Origin: Panax quinquefolius
Taxonomy: Eukaryota; Streptophyta; Magnoliopsida; Apiales; Araliaceae
Assembly (NCBI GenBank): GCA_020205615.1
Contig: CM035168.1
Coordinates: 9,242,237-9,306,236, forward strand
DNA length: 64,000 bases
Reading direction: 5' to 3'
Under the pieces are notes generated by a model. It made no database searches. It was not told the DNA's origin and saw only the letters and a list, made by a program, of their open reading frames with translations. The number at the start of each line of letters is the position of its first letter. Position 1 is the first letter of the stretch. A program made the translations under genes and the position numbers. Of the stretch, positions 10,740 through 24,140 are shown piece after piece.

Positions 10740-11391
10740 CTCTTAGAAACATTCGTGTCATTCTTTCCTCATTATCAACCAAATGAGACACAAATCGGGA
10801 CAACTCGGCAAACTTGGCTTTGTCTTTGCGACACTGGCCATGTTGTTTTGCTCCAACTTGATAAACTCCACCTCCTTCATGTGACGAATACTTTCGGAAA
10901 AGTACTTGTCATTGAATCGAATGTCTTGGAACTTCTCCCAAGACATCTTGAAAAGGCCAGTCGGGTTACGCTTTTACGATTCCCACCAAGAATCCGCCTC
11001 CACGCAACATAAAAGGTGGCGAATGGAACTTTTGCTCCTCGGAGCATCCCAAGACATCAAATATCTTGGTGATCTGCTTTAACCACATCTCCGCCTTAAG
11101 TGGTTCTAGCTTTCCCAAAAACTCCGGTGGTCCTAGCTCCTTGAATTGCTTAGCGGTGACCGACCGTGGGTTGCCATTATTTCCACCTATATTTTGAACA
11201 TGAGTCTCTCTTACCTGTTGTTTCATGAATTGCATAGAGCCTCTGAACATTCCATCGTTCATCATTTGGTCAGTGTTGTTGTTTGCCTGAGGATTGTCGC
11301 CTTCCTGATGCACATTATCCTGATTATTGATATGTGGAGACTCAACGGTCTCATGTGCTCCATTGCTATTCTCAACATTCTCGGATGTCAT
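10740..11391 (-). pseudogene. Gag (A), frameshifted
   Basis: The start chosen is the Met of MTSENVENSNGAHETVESPH (11391), because the same leader occurs in E (MASENVEN) and D (MASKNVE). Downstream come TAKQFKELGPPEFLGKLEPL and MWLKQITKIFDVLGCSEEQK, the retrotrans-gag N-terminal block, then in another frame at 10946-10758 RFNDKYFSESIRHMKEVEFI KLEQ, the C-terminal gag block. A frameshift near 10960 and stops near 10760 inactivate it. Confidence 0.85.
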
Positions 11392-11560
11392 TTTCAAATA
11401 CTGCCACAAAACAAGGGTTAATCAACATATCACATATTATCCCTATACTCTGACCGACCAATTAAATACCAAATAAACTTAGGTCATACTAGCGAAGGAA
11501 TTTCCCGTCTCTCCCCTCCTAGTTCTTGTCTCACATCTCAGCCAGGGATCATATCCCTAA

Positions 11561-11572
11561 GCTTTGATATCA
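11561..11572 (-). promoter_or_regulatory. Primer-binding site of A (initiator-Met tRNA type)
   Basis: The minus strand reads TGATATCAAAGC beside the 5' LTR. Elements E and G keep TGGTATCAGAGC, complementary to the 3' end of plant initiator-methionine tRNA. The two differences are G-to-A on this strand (C-to-T on the other), as expected from decay of methylated cytosines. Confidence 0.8.
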
Positions 11573-11574
11573 AC

Positions 11575-13598
11575 TGTGACACCCCCAAAATAGGTATACA
11601 TCACCTATTCTGAGTCGTCAAATACATGGTACAGAATATAAATATAATCTTTAATATACAACAAGAGAGTTGTGAGTTTTAATACAAATATTGTCATCTA
11701 GACAATATTCACTCTCAGGATAAGTCCTCATTACATTTATTGTCACACTATTTAACAGAATAGTGAGGACTACTAATACTATCATCTGTGCGGTCAATAC
11801 TGCTCCCGACTAGTCCCAACCACGCTCTCATTTCAAGAGAACAAAGGTGAAAGAAAGGGTGAGCTCAACTAGCCCAGTAAGAAATATTATGACTAAGATA
11901 ATGTAGAATAAACTATCATTAGTCTTCAACAATGGTAAACTGATAAAATACAATAGACATCAAGTTTAACTGCAGCGGAACAAGCAATTCATTAAAAGAG
12001 TCAAGTAGAGAATAAAATCTACTATCTTTTACGATTTAAAAAGGTTTTTCATCACTTTTATCGCTGAGACTCAGCTTAATAAATAATCCACATCATCCCT
12101 GCACTACGGCCAATGATATTCATTAGTATCACGACCACAAATTATCTATGTACTATGGGCCAATGATATTCGTGTATTCATCAACGGTCCTGGTCATGCC
12201 ATAAAACAATTCATCTTTGCTACCTTGGCCGAAGAGAATCCATAGCCATAATCATACCAAAAACTGTCCATCAATGCACTACGGGCCAATGAGAACTTTT
12301 TCCACATCATTTGTAACATTACGGTCATGATTATACCGAATAATCCTCGTCATAATCATACCAAGTCCATCTATGCACCACAGCCACGTATTTGACTTTC
12401 AACATAATATAAACATGAGGATGGTGACAATGATATAAGAATTCAATAAAACAAGTTCAAGAATTAAATTATCCATGAACTAATAACGTCCAAATTGTCA
12501 ACATGATACTTCTTTGTAGAGTAAAATTCAAGAATGCTCAGAAGAATATTTTCATGAGAAGATACTGGATGAAGTGCAAATATCAAGGATATTCCACTAA
12601 TTTCATGGAGTATAGAAGTCAAAACTTTAACCGACTGAGTATAATAAAGAATGGAATAACAAAAGAAATCACCATGCATGCGGTAGATTGCATGTATGTG
12701 TTATTCCAATAGAATAATAAATAATCTAACTGTGTCAGCGTAATACGCACCGGCAGTGATATTCCAATGTAATAATAAAGAATGGAATAACAACAAAATC
12801 ACCATGCATACGACTTCGCATGATGTATAAAAGTTATTCCAATGTAATAATAAATATTGGAACCAAGTCCGACGTAAAAACGCATGCATAAGATATTCCA
12901 ATGTAATAATAAAGATTTTAACCAAGTCCCACGTAAAACGCATGTATATGATATTCCAACAGTAATAATAAAGAATGGAATAATGTAAGAATTTCACCAT
13001 GTATGCAATATTTAGCATGTATAGTTTATTCCAACATAATAATAAAGAATGGAATAATGTAAGAATTTCACCACGTATGCGGTATTGCATGATGTGAGTT
13101 ATTCCAACATAATGATAAAGAATGGAATAATGTAAGAATTTCACCAAGTATAGGTAGCTCATGATACAAAGTTATTCCAATGTAATAATAAAGAATGGAA
13201 TAATGTAAGTTCTCTTCATGAATACAAAAGAAATAATACCTCTTACGAGTACAATGAAGGAATTCGTAAGAAATAATAAATGAATGAGCTTCTATTTATA
13301 GAAGAATGGACTGAATAGTAACAATCCATGAACGGTCCAGATCGATTTACTTTAAACGGACGGTCCATATTGGTTTACAATAAATTATAATATATTTTAT
13401 TTATAATCTAATAAAACGAATAAATTTTAAAAAGATTTTACTATGCAAACACTATGCAGGCACTATACAAACACCATGCATAATAAAATATAATATAATC
13501 TAATTATTGTCTAATAAAACAGATAACTTTATAAAAGTATTCTGTTTTATATAAAAAGTTTTTCTTTTTATTACATTAATAATACTAATAAAATAAAA

Positions 13599-13636
<38 letters not shown>

Positions 13637-14094
13637 CAACAATAATTGAATCAAATAACTGAGAGATACTATATAAAGAACTCATCAGTAGTAATAATTG
13701 AACAAAACCGAGTGACTTCTCACATAAGCATCAATAATCAATACCGCAGCTACTACTACGCAACCACGCCAGACATCGTATTTTTTTACTACCGAGTAGT
13801 TCAACAGTATTTACGGTAAAACTTCCGCCGTTATTTTCATAAAAATATTTTTGTCGTTTTCTCAATCCGACAATAATTATGTTGTGGGGTCCACCAATGA
13901 TTATGCCGTTATACGAATATTTCCCGACACAAAGAATATTTTCTGACCAATCGAATAATATAACAACTTGCATACTTTGTAAAATTTATAAATATTACCC
14001 ACAACTATAACATTATATTAAATCCACACCATAATATTCAAAAAAAAAAGATCGAGAAATTTAAATCTTTATTCGTAAAATTTGGGATTTTACA
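11575..14094 (-). repeat. Element A 5' LTR
   Basis: Starts TGTGACACCCCC and ends GGGATTTTACA, 2520 bp. It is about 230 bp shorter than the 3' LTR, partly because a block near 13250 that carries GAATTC..TCTCTCTAGAG-like sequence in the other LTR is missing. The hairpin array is at about 12640-13205. Differences between the two LTRs are numerous, so the insertion is not recent. Confidence 0.9.
13293..13300 (-). promoter_or_regulatory. TATA box of element A 5' LTR
   Basis: Minus strand TATAAATA inside CTATAAATAGAAGCTCAT. The same block recurs in every family-1 LTR (minus: 7991, 16697, 28219, 35530; plus: 24141, 40603, 45005, 51830). Transcription would start about 30 bases beyond and run through the hairpin array. 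Confidence 0.7.
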
Positions 14095-14118
14095 CTGATG
14101 GACCACTTTCTTGTAGTG
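14095..14118. repeat. CACTA terminus, copy 2 (right part)
   Basis: CTGAT (target duplication of A), then GGACCACTTTCTTGTAGTG, the outer end of the second CACTA terminus. The outer boundary of the CACTA element is at 14118. Confidence 0.85.
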
Positions 14119-14925
14119 ATATATGTTTTTACTACAAGTTATGCAGATTGTCATTTTGATGAATTTTTATTTCCACCATTAGGAGGAGGACAATTTTGAA
14201 ATAAAAAACCTTCTGAAATATCATGAAATGCATTAGAATTAATTTCACTTGATCCTCGCACAGGACAATGTGAAGTTGAAGTTTAAAGAATTATTTATTT
14301 ATAAAATATTGCAAATTAAATACCAAATGCATTTAATGATGCTATAAAAGTGATAAAATCAAACACACCTGTAGTGAATACTTCAACAAAGATAAAAATA
14401 CCTATCAAAAAATTAATTTTTGAAGAATTGACAAATAAGGTAATAAAAGAATCTAAACCACACCAGAAGCATGGAAGACTGGTTGGTGCAAAAGACATGT
14501 ACCACAAAAATAAAAGGCAAATAAACGAATTTCAGAAGTAATAACCGCTCCAGAAGTAACACTTATTCCAAAAGTACGAATACCTGCAAAAGAGGTACAA
14601 AATCTCACTAAATAGATAAGACATGGACACCAAGAGATCTTAATAAATTATGTACATAATGAGAAAATATGGGATCGAAGAAAAGTCATGATTGATGATA
14701 TAATTGCTTTTTCTATAGCATTAAAAATTAATTTAATTCCTGACATGAATCTTGAACCACAAAACTGGAAGAATGTCGTCGGAAAAGAAAAGATTGACCA
14801 AAATGGAAAGATATTATTCAAACTGAGCTATAATCATTATTGAAAGGAGAAATATTTGGACTAGTAGTCTAAACACCGATGGGCGTAATCCCAGTTGGAA
14901 ACAAATGGAGTATTTGTACGAAAGC
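14119..14925 (+). pseudogene. Ty1/copia pol fragment (integrase C-end to RT start)
   Basis: Frames with stops give ADCHFDEFLFPPLGG, LELISLDPRTGQCEVEV, NAFNDAIKVIKSNTPVVNTS and HGRLVGAKDMYHKNKR, the stretch between integrase and RT in plant copia elements (family form: LDPRTSQCELEVQKII, GRPVGSKD). At about 14880-14925 it reads IPVGNKWS, the beginning of RT. It continues after solo LTR B at 17871. No copia LTR is visible. Confidence 0.82.
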
Positions 14926-17870
14926 TGTGACACCCCCAAAATAGGTATACATCACCCATCTTGAGTCGCCAAATACATGGTACAAAATTCAAATACAGCT
15001 TAATTATACAACAGTCCTGTAAAATACGACAAAACATAATCTAAGAGTTTTAATAAGAATATTGTCATCTAGACAATATCCACACTCAATGGAGTCCTCA
15101 TTACATTTATTTTCACACTATTTAATAGAATAGTGAGAACTACTAATGCTATCTTCTGGACCGTCACTCCGTTCCCCGACTAGTCCCGGCTACGTTCTCA
15201 TTTCCTGAAGAGAACAATGAAAGAAAAGGTGAGCTCAACTAGCCCAGTAAGAAATATTATGACTAAGATAATGCAGAAAAAATTATCATTATTCTTCAAC
15301 AATGTTAAACTGATAAAATACAATAGATATCAAGTTTAACTGCAGCGGAATAAACAATCCATTAGAAGAGTCAAGTAGAGCATGATATCTACTATCTTCT
15401 ATGATTTAAAATATTTTCATTAATTTTTTTTATCGTTGAGACTCAGCTTAATAAATAAACCACATCATCGAATCCTCCGTGCACTACGGGCCAAGGATAT
15501 TCATTAAATCATCAATGGTCATGACTATACCGAATAATCCCTGGTCATAATCATACCAAAAATTGTCCATCAATGCATTACAGGCTACTAAGGACTTTTA
15601 CCACAACATTTATAACATTACAGGTCATGATTATACCGAATGATCCCTGGTCATAATCATACCAAGTCCATCTATGCACGTAAGTCAAAGATGACTTTCA
15701 TCACAATATAAGCATGAAGATGATGACAATGACATAATAATTCAATAAAAGAAGTTCAAGAATAAATTTATAAGTTAATTTATCCTGAAATCAATAACAT
15801 CCAAATTGTCAACATGATACTGCTTTGTAGAGTAAAATTCAAGAATGCTCAAAAGAATATTTCTATGAAAAGATACTGGATGAAGCGCAAATATCCAGGA
15901 TATTAATTTCATGGAGTATAGAAGCCAAAATTTTAACCAACTGAGTAAAATAGAATATATAAAATCTGCGAATCGAATTTTTTACCTGTCAAAGCAGAAT
16001 CCACGTGCAGATGCATCATTTCCACAATTTAATAAGGAATGAATACAAAGGATCATTCACCATGCCTGCGGTAATCCACATAGACAAGTTATTCTAACAA
16101 AATAATAAAGAATGGAATAACAGAAGAATTCACCATGCATGTGATAAACCGCACATACATGTTATTCTCAACAGAATAATAAAGAATGGAACCGTGTCAT
16201 TAAATAAGAAAACCGCATGCATGTGATATTCCAACAGATAATAAAGAATGGAACGAGTCATACGTAAAAATCGCATGCGATGTGATATTCAAATAGAATA
16301 ATAAAGAATGGAACCAGTCATGCATAAACCGCATGCATGTGATATTCCAAATGTAATAATAAAGAATGGAATAACAATAGAATTCACCATGCATGCGATA
16401 GACCGCACAGACAAGTTATTCTCAACAGAATAATAAAGAATGGAATAATAGAAGAATTTCACCATATATGTGGTACTTCGCATAGACCGGTTATTCCAAC
16501 ATAATAATAAGGAATGAAATAACAATAGCTCTCTTCATGAATACGAAAGAAACAATACCCCTTACCTTAGAAGGAACTGAATATTGGAATAGTCAGGTAG
16601 CAGACTTCTCTTCTTCTTTCTTTCTATAATTTCTCTCTATAATAATTGCTCTAAAGCTTTAGTGAATTGGTGAGAAATGAAGGAAGAATGAGCTTCTATT
16701 TATAGAAAAATATAGTTTCGATAATTGCACGTTTTGGGGCTCAAAATATTACAGTACAATACCTCCAACTTTTCTTTCATTTTTAATTTAGTCCTGCAAG
16801 TATTATCAAACTTGCACCACCTCCCCTAATAGTAAATAATATGAATCAATAGTTCAATCATGTGAATCAATAGTTATAATCATGTGAAAATATGAATTAC
16901 AATATAATACCTCCATCTATACCTCCATTTTTAACTTAGTCATGCAAGTTTTATCAATCTTGCACCAACTCCCCTAATAGTACATGAATGTGATTCAATA
17001 GTACACACATGTGAACAAATAGTTATATAAGCATGTGAATTAATAGCAATTAATTGCTCATTTATCCGATTAATTACCCGACTGGTCAGTATAACTTCCA
17101 GACATCAATTAATATCGAAATAAATATCGATTTCCACTAACATTAATAATTCTAACACAATGGAACTATCAATTTTATCTTTAATCAACACGAACTTATT
17201 CGTCATTAATATTATAACTCGCAATATTTAACAACCAGGTCGTTCCCAAGAAAGAGGGGGCTTTCCGATAAGGATTTCTCCTTATCGACGCCTTGAATTA
17301 GATGACCAAACCTCTCCTCGATGTAACTTCTGCACAATATAAATATTATAATTTAATAATATGAATAACTTTGTCGTCTCAATTATTGATTTAATAATAT
17401 ATCATATTATGCGGATGATACTGTGACAATAATCGAATCAATAATATGAGAGATATGATGCAAAGAATTACTATAGCAATAATTGAGTATAACCGAGTGA
17501 CTTCTCACGTAAGCATCAATAATCAATACCGCAGCCACTACGCAACCACGCCAGACATCGCATTTTTTTACTACCGGTAGTTCAACAATTTAACGATAAA
17601 ACTTCCAATCGTTATTTTTATAAAAGATAATTACGCCATTTTCTAACTACGATAATAATACTTCCGTTGTAGGGGTCCACTAATGATTGTGCCATCGCAT
17701 TTAATATTCTCTGTTAAAACGAATATTCCCCGACCAATCGAATATTATATAACCACTTTCTTACTTTGCAAAATTTATAAATATTACCCACAACTATAAC
17801 ATTATATTATATCCACACCATAATATTCAAAAATATATTTCGAGAGAAATTAATCTTTATTCATAAAAAT
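14926..17870 (-). mobile_element. Family-1 solo LTR 'B'
   Basis: Begins TGTGACACCCCC and contains all family-1 LTR blocks: GGTCATAATCATACC repeats (15520-15680), hairpin array (16040-16535), TATA box on the minus strand (16697-16704), a GATAAGGA/TCCTTATC stem-loop (about 17267-17286) and the TCAATAATCAATACCGCAG block. The last ~15 bases (normally ending TCACA or TTTACA) are missing, and copia RT sequence resumes at about 17871, so the downstream junction is eroded and no TSD can be read. Confidence 0.85.
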
Positions 17871-17966
17871 GAAATTATGAGATACAAAGTCCTACTTGTA
17901 GTAGCTAAAGGGTTTTCATAAAGACTTGGTATTGATTATTAGGATACATACTCTCCAAAGAATGAA
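17871..17966 (+). pseudogene. Ty1/copia RT fragment, continuation
   Basis: Reads NEIMRYKVLLVVAKGFS, then a stop, RLGIDY, a stop and DTYSP, which matches the copia RT block IVRYKARLVAQGFSQ..GIDYEETYSP. It is cut by the start of element G at 17967. Confidence 0.85.
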
Positions 17967-20900
17967 TGTAATAACCCGATATTTTCTATATAATTAAATC
18001 GTAAATTTTACAGTATAAATTTTTATTTATTTATTAAAATAAACATGGGGAATATGTGCCAAGATAATGTGTATGTATTTATGTGATGAATATAAAATAT
18101 ATTTATTGCATGAATGATTATAAATAATTTTATTTTAGAATTATTGATCATTATAAAGTATATTCTTATAATAATTAATTAATTTTATAGTAAAAATATT
18201 TTATTAATTATTTTCCATGAAAATATGATTATTATATATTTAAGTAATATATGAAATGATTATCAAATTATTATAATAATTATTTTATTATATAAATTTA
18301 TTTTAGATTAATTAAGTTAGTTATTTAACTTAATTAATAATGTTATATATAATGAGATAAATCGGATATGGAATCCAAACCCTAATTTTGGATTTTTATC
18401 AAGGAATAAAAATAATATTATTATATTATTATTTGTCAGTGTTATAGATATGTACTGTATGTGTGTAAGGTTAATGTATGGAACAGTTTTAATGTTACTG
18501 ATAAACCCTAATAATATTTTTATAAACCTTAGTATTACTGATAAGCCCTAGTTTTGAAGTCAATTGATACTTTAAAATCATCAAGTAATTATGTTATGTG
18601 ATTAATGATATTTATTATAATATTATTTTATTTGATCAGTAAATATGTATCAGATATGTGTGGACCGACATCGTTGGTCAAATTATGGGAATAATGTCAA
18701 AACCCAAAAAGTTCAAGAACACAGTTTTGAATGAACTTTGACCAGCCTTAATCTTGTATATGTGATGTCGTTTGGTTGATTTTGTGATACTAAGTTGTTC
18801 TATGACTTAAGTACTACAATCTAATATATTTGAATCACTTAAAATATGAACAGAGACCGGATTAAGCAAGGCTCCAAAAGAGATCCTTGACACTGCTTGA
18901 GTTTTTAGGCAGCTCAGAAACTCAAGAACACGTCTGACATGAGTTTTGGAAGCTCAGATTTCTTTCGTTTTACTTTGTTTGCTCATATTTGTTGTTGCAT
19001 CTTATAGAATTACATTATTTCTACACACTGTGATCAATAGATAGACTATAAACATCATAATAGTTTAATATGTTTTTAATTATTAAAAATACATAATAAA
19101 TTATTAAAAATTATTAAAAATACATAATAAATTATTAAAAATTATTTTAAAGTCCAAAATTAGTTTTTAATTATTTTGAACATATTTCATAAATATTTAA
19201 TATTTTTGGAATATTAAAGGTATTTAATTTATTTAATTATAATATTAAATAAATTATTTAAAAATAATTTTAATACTTGAAAATCATTTAAAATTATATT
19301 CTTGTATAAGAAAATATTTTAAGTTATTTTTAATGACTTTTAATATTTTGTGATGAATTTCATTAATTAATTTATATTAATGATAGTTAATTTATTTAAT
19401 AAATGTATTAAATAAATTATAAAAATAGAATTAATGATTTAAAAATCATATAAAAATGATTTAAAAATATTTTAAGTTATAAAATATAACTTTTGATATT
19501 TTTTCATGAAAAATATTAATATTTTAACATTAATGATATTTAAGTTATTTAATAATTATATTAAGTAAATAAGTTTAAAAATGATTTTAATATTATAAAA
19601 ATTATTTTAAATGAAAATAAAGTGTTTAAGAATATTTTAAGTTATAAAATATAACTTTTAATATTTAAAGGATAATTTCATTAATAATTTAATATTAATG
19701 ATATTAAGTTTATTTAATAATTATATTAAATAAATAGTTTAAAATGGTTTTATTTATTTAAAAATCATTTAAAAAGGATATTAATGAATTAAAATATTTT
19801 AAGTTATAATTAATGACTTTTAATATTTGGATAAATAGTACATTAATATTTTAGTATTAATTTAATTATTTAAAAATAATTTTAAATGTTTAAAAAATCA
19901 TTTAAGGGTAATATAAATGTTTTAAAAATATTTTGAGTTATTATAAATAACTTTAATATTTTGGCAATGGTTTCATTAATAGTTTAATATTAATTAAATA
20001 TTAATGATAATAGAATTATTTGATATTTAAATCATTTTATAATGATTTTGATGTTTGAAAATTCATGATTAATTATAATAAATATTTAAAATTATTGTAA
20101 GTTATTTAAAATAATATGACTATTATTTAATTGGTCTAAATGGATATTGAACTTGATATAGAGTCTTAGACTCGATAATTACCGATAAAAGTCGCTTGAT
20201 GACGCTCGCGTGTTTCGTAAATTGATCCCACTTGTATATAATGTGTCTATATATGTGTTTATTTGTGATTTAATGACTGTGAAACATGTGTGACAAGGTG
20301 ATTAGGTTATGTGCTGACTGCAATAAGCAGTGATATGTGTTATAGTATGTTATTCTAATCGATCAAATGATCTTATTAATGATAGGTTTCGGTATAAAAG
20401 ATAAAACTAAGTTGTGTATTGTAAGCAGCAGATCAGGCAAGTATCCTACCTTTGCATTTCCTTTATGCAATGGATATGAGTAAGAAAATTTCAGAATTAT
20501 ATTATTATTATGCTAGATTATTAGCCCTATTGTGATATATTCTATATCCGATCATTGTTTATCGACATGTTAGTATATGGTAATTCAGATATATATTCTG
20601 TTCGTTAATTTCTAAACATGGTTATACAAGTGTCCCCACTTGGATGGATAGTCATTGTATTTAATCACATGTTGATATATGTATATATATATATATATAC
20701 CTCTAAGCTATTTGATCAGCTAGACACAAATTTAGAAATATCGTTGAATATTAAAACTCTTTTGTATCCAATCAAATTGTTTTGGTTCGGATTCCAGACT
20801 AAGTATGAACATCCCGATCAAGGGAAAACTTTTATGCACCCAAGTTCGACAGAGTGAACGATAATATTGTTCTTGTATGTAGTATTAATCAATACAGGGC

Positions 20901-21506
20901 ACATTGGGCAGATCACCCTCGTGTCCATAAGTTATGACAGTTTGTGGATCTTCTGCTAAACCTATTCGAAAATTGAAAACAATGTTCATAGTATGTTGAC
21001 TATCCTATATATAAAGTCAGTACGTAGTTTCAAACATTTTGGTATAAATTGTTATGTTATTATTATCGGTTCAGTTTACTTCACAACTATTAATTCGTTG
21101 TAGAAGTGATGTACAAAGAAAATATTTAATTCTTTCAACTAATTATATTTATAATTGTTATTACTTTCTGGGCACCCAAATGCTCATTCTTGCTTTAAAT
21201 TTAAATGTTTTCAGCTAAGCGTGATCAACCTGAAGGTTCAGTTAAGATCAAGTGAAAAGGAAAACAAACAGAATGTGTTTAATGGTATCTTTTATAATAG
21301 TTAGACTGTATTAGAACAATGATATGTAGTATATATCATGTAAAGAATGTAGTAAAGGTTGCGTACTTAGGATTAAACTATGATGAATGTAAGTTAAGTT
21401 TGAAATTCATATTATTGTTATTATTATTAGTATTATTCTGCTCATAGAAATGGTATCATAAAGCACCAAGTTCGGGTTTCAAGTACCTGAATTTGGGGGC
21501 GTTACA
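17967..21506 (+). repeat. Element G 5' LTR
   Basis: Runs TGTAATAACCCGATATTTTC to GGGGGCGTTACA, 3540 bp. 19040-20120 is a long tract of almost pure A/T with ATTTAAAAATCATTT-type repeats. Compared with the 3' LTR and with solo LTR H, it lacks a block of roughly 175 bp after AACATCATAA (19050), including GCGAC motifs. Confidence 0.88.
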
Positions 21507-21509
21507 ATA

Positions 21510-21521
21510 TGGTATCAGAGC
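21510..21521 (+). promoter_or_regulatory. Primer-binding site of G
   Basis: TGGTATCAGAGC, four bases after the LTR end. Perfect 12-base match to the initiator-Met tRNA site used by many plant LTR elements. Confidence 0.88.
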
Positions 21522-22492
21522 TTTAAGGTTAAAAACCTTAAGTGGGATAGACCTTAGGCTATAACCTTGGGACAGAGGGAAAGGTTGAAAATACAAATAA
21601 CTCATATAGAGTTTAAAAAGGAGATGAATAGAATAAGTTCATCATCAAATCAAATAAAAGATAACCTATATAAAAATATATTATTTGTTGTATATATATA
21701 TTATATGTGGATCAGGATAATTTTTGTGTATAAAGGTTAGGTGGGATAAGGATTAGGATACCCTTAGGTCGTAAAGAAGGAGTCAACCTCCATAACCGAG
21801 CCAATATCAAAGTCAATAGCTGAAATAGAGGCTCATTTTGAAAACAACCCTATTGAGGTGGATAGTGTGGAAAAGTGTAGTACCGGACCCAGAAATGATA
21901 GTATAACAGATATGTAAAGTATAGTTGAAGAATATGTGGTCAATGTCAAGTTCTCAAACTCATATGTTTGTGGTGAGTTCTTAAACTCACAATGTGAGGT
22001 AAGTTTGACGAACTAGGTAAAGTTAGGTGTGAATGGATTATCGAGGATAATGGGAATATATAGAATACTAAGCAATTGATCCTTAACGAATGTGTAGAAG
22101 ATAAGTAGTATTAGTATTACTTGAATAGGTGTGATTCTATGTGGTGTAAATGATAGGTATGTCTGTGTAATTTACTACTCTTGAATTTTGAGTCACAATA
22201 AGTTATGGCAGCGATTCCCAACTTTTGAGTCAGAAAGGGATAACGGATGTTTAAAGCAGTATGTGCTATGGTATGTCAAGGGCTATGAATATGAATCTAT
22301 GTTGGATTAACGAAATAAGTTGGTATGAAGATAGTAATTATTTATCTGATTATTGGTTAATACGGTAAACCAAAGTTTTCAAAATCTAATATTTTGAGTG
22401 CATGACTGTTTGAATAGAAAATTTTGCGTGATATGTTAAACGTATACAATAAGGCTTAGAATGTAAGTTAATAAGGAATAATTTATGATAAT
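21522..22492 (+). other. Element G leader, no gene
   Basis: Untranslated leader between PBS and gag. No open frame of note; frequent stops and AT-rich sequence. Confidence 0.55.
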
Positions 22493-22995
22493 GCCGCCAA
22501 GATGAAAATAAAACCAAAGGGCAAAAGAACCTGTCAACAAAGCTGGAGGACAACCAGGCCCGATACAGAATTTTGCGAATATGGACGCTCAAGCTATGCA
22601 GAACGGAATACCAGCCGCGTTAAAATTAGCCAGATAATTGAACGGCAAACGTCAAAGACTTCAAGGCAATCGGACCGCCAGGATTTAGAAGATCAACTGA
22701 CCCTGTTGATGCGTTTGTAATAGTTAGGATAACGGAGGGGCAAAAGACAGCTTTTGCCACCTATATGATGAAAGTGGAGGCGAATTATTGATGGGAGGCA
22801 GATCAAGCTAGAATCGGAGAATGGAGTAGTGGTAGTAGGACTGGAAAAGAGAAAGGAGATAATTTTGGGAATACCGAAAATATACATTCCAGGAGGTGGA
22901 AATAAACATGTTGTGCAATGTGGGAACTGCGAAAAGAAATCACTCAGGTGAGTGATTAAAAAAAAGAGTTTGTGTGTTATAAGTGTGGGCATAAG
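22493..22995 (+). pseudogene. Element G gag, N-terminal part
   Basis: Starts near ATGCCGCCAAGA. Readable blocks are KDFKAIGPPGFRRSTDPVDA (family form: F..L.PP.F.GS.DPVEA) and KTAFATYMMKVEANY (family form: KVAFATYMLQGEA..WW). A large deletion joins them and several stops occur. The zinc knuckle begins with CYKCGHK and is cut at 22995 by solo LTR C, resuming at 37115 with GHISPNY. Confidence 0.8.
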
Positions 22996-24140
22996 TGTGA
23001 GACCCCAGATTTTATAAATAAAGATTTAAGTTTCTCGAAATATTTTTTTTAAATATTATGGTGTGGATTTGATATAATGTTATAGTTGTGGGTAATATTT
23101 ACAAATTTTACAAAGTAAGCAAGTGGTTATATAATATTCGATTGGTCGGGGAATATTCGTTTTAACATGGAATATTCGTACGACGGCACAATCATTGGTG
23201 GACCCCACAACGAAAGTATTATCGTAGTAAGAAAATGACAGAATTATCTTTTATTAAAAATAACTGTGAAAGTGTTACCGTTAAAACTGTTGAACTACCC
23301 TGTAGTAAAAGTACAGTAATACGCATGGTTGCATAGTAGCACACGGTATTGGTTATTGATGCTTACGTGAGAAGTCACTCAGTTATACTCAATTATTGCT
23401 ACAGTAATTGCTGCATCATATCTCTCATATTATTGATTCAATATCATCTGTATAATATGTTATATTATTAAATCAATAATTGAGACGGCAAATTTATTCA
23501 TATTATTATTTACAATATTGACAATGTCTAGAAGTTCTGTTAAATAGAGGTTTGGTCATCTAATTATGCGCCAATAAGGAGAAATCCTTATCGAAAAGCC
23601 CACTCTTTCTTGGGAACGACTTGGTTGTTAAATATTGTGAATTATAATATTAATGATGAATAAGTTCGTGTTGATTAAAGATGAAATTGATAGTTCCATT
23701 GTGTTGGAATTATTAGTGTTAGTGGAAATCGACATTTATTTTGATATTAATTGATGTCTGGAAGTTATACTGACCAGTCGGATAAATGAGCAATTAATTG
23801 CTATTAAATCACATGATTATAACTATTTGTTCACATGTGTGTACTATTGATTCACATTCTTGTACTATTAGGGGAGTTGGTGCAAGATTAATAATACTTG
23901 CATGACTAAGTTAAAAATGGTAGTATAGATGGAGGTACTATACTGTAATTCGTATTTTCACATGATTATAACTATTGATTCACATGATTGAACTATTGAT
24001 TCACATTATTTACTATTAGGGGAGGTGGTGCAAGTTTGATAATACTTGTAGGACTAAATTAAAAATGAAGAAAAAAAGGAAGGTATTATACTGTAATATT
24101 TCGAGCCCCAAAACGTGCAATTATTGAAACTATATTTTCC

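Larger units (their letters stand above)
6109..14094 (-). mobile_element. Family-1 LTR retrotransposon 'A' (complete ends, non-autonomous)
   Basis: The element runs from TGTGACGCCCCC to GGGATTTTACA and reads on the minus strand. LTRs are 6109-8857 (3') and 11575-14094 (5'). The internal region holds, in minus-strand order, gag, zinc knuckle, retropepsin, the beginning of RT, the end of RNase H, and the integrase C-terminus with a shortened chromodomain. The order gag-PR-RT-RH-INT-chromodomain identifies Ty3/gypsy chromovirus ancestry. Most of RT and the integrase core are deleted and the remaining frames carry stops, so it could move only with proteins from elsewhere. The target is the CACTA terminus (TSD TTGAT/CTGAT, one mismatch). 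Confidence 0.92.
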
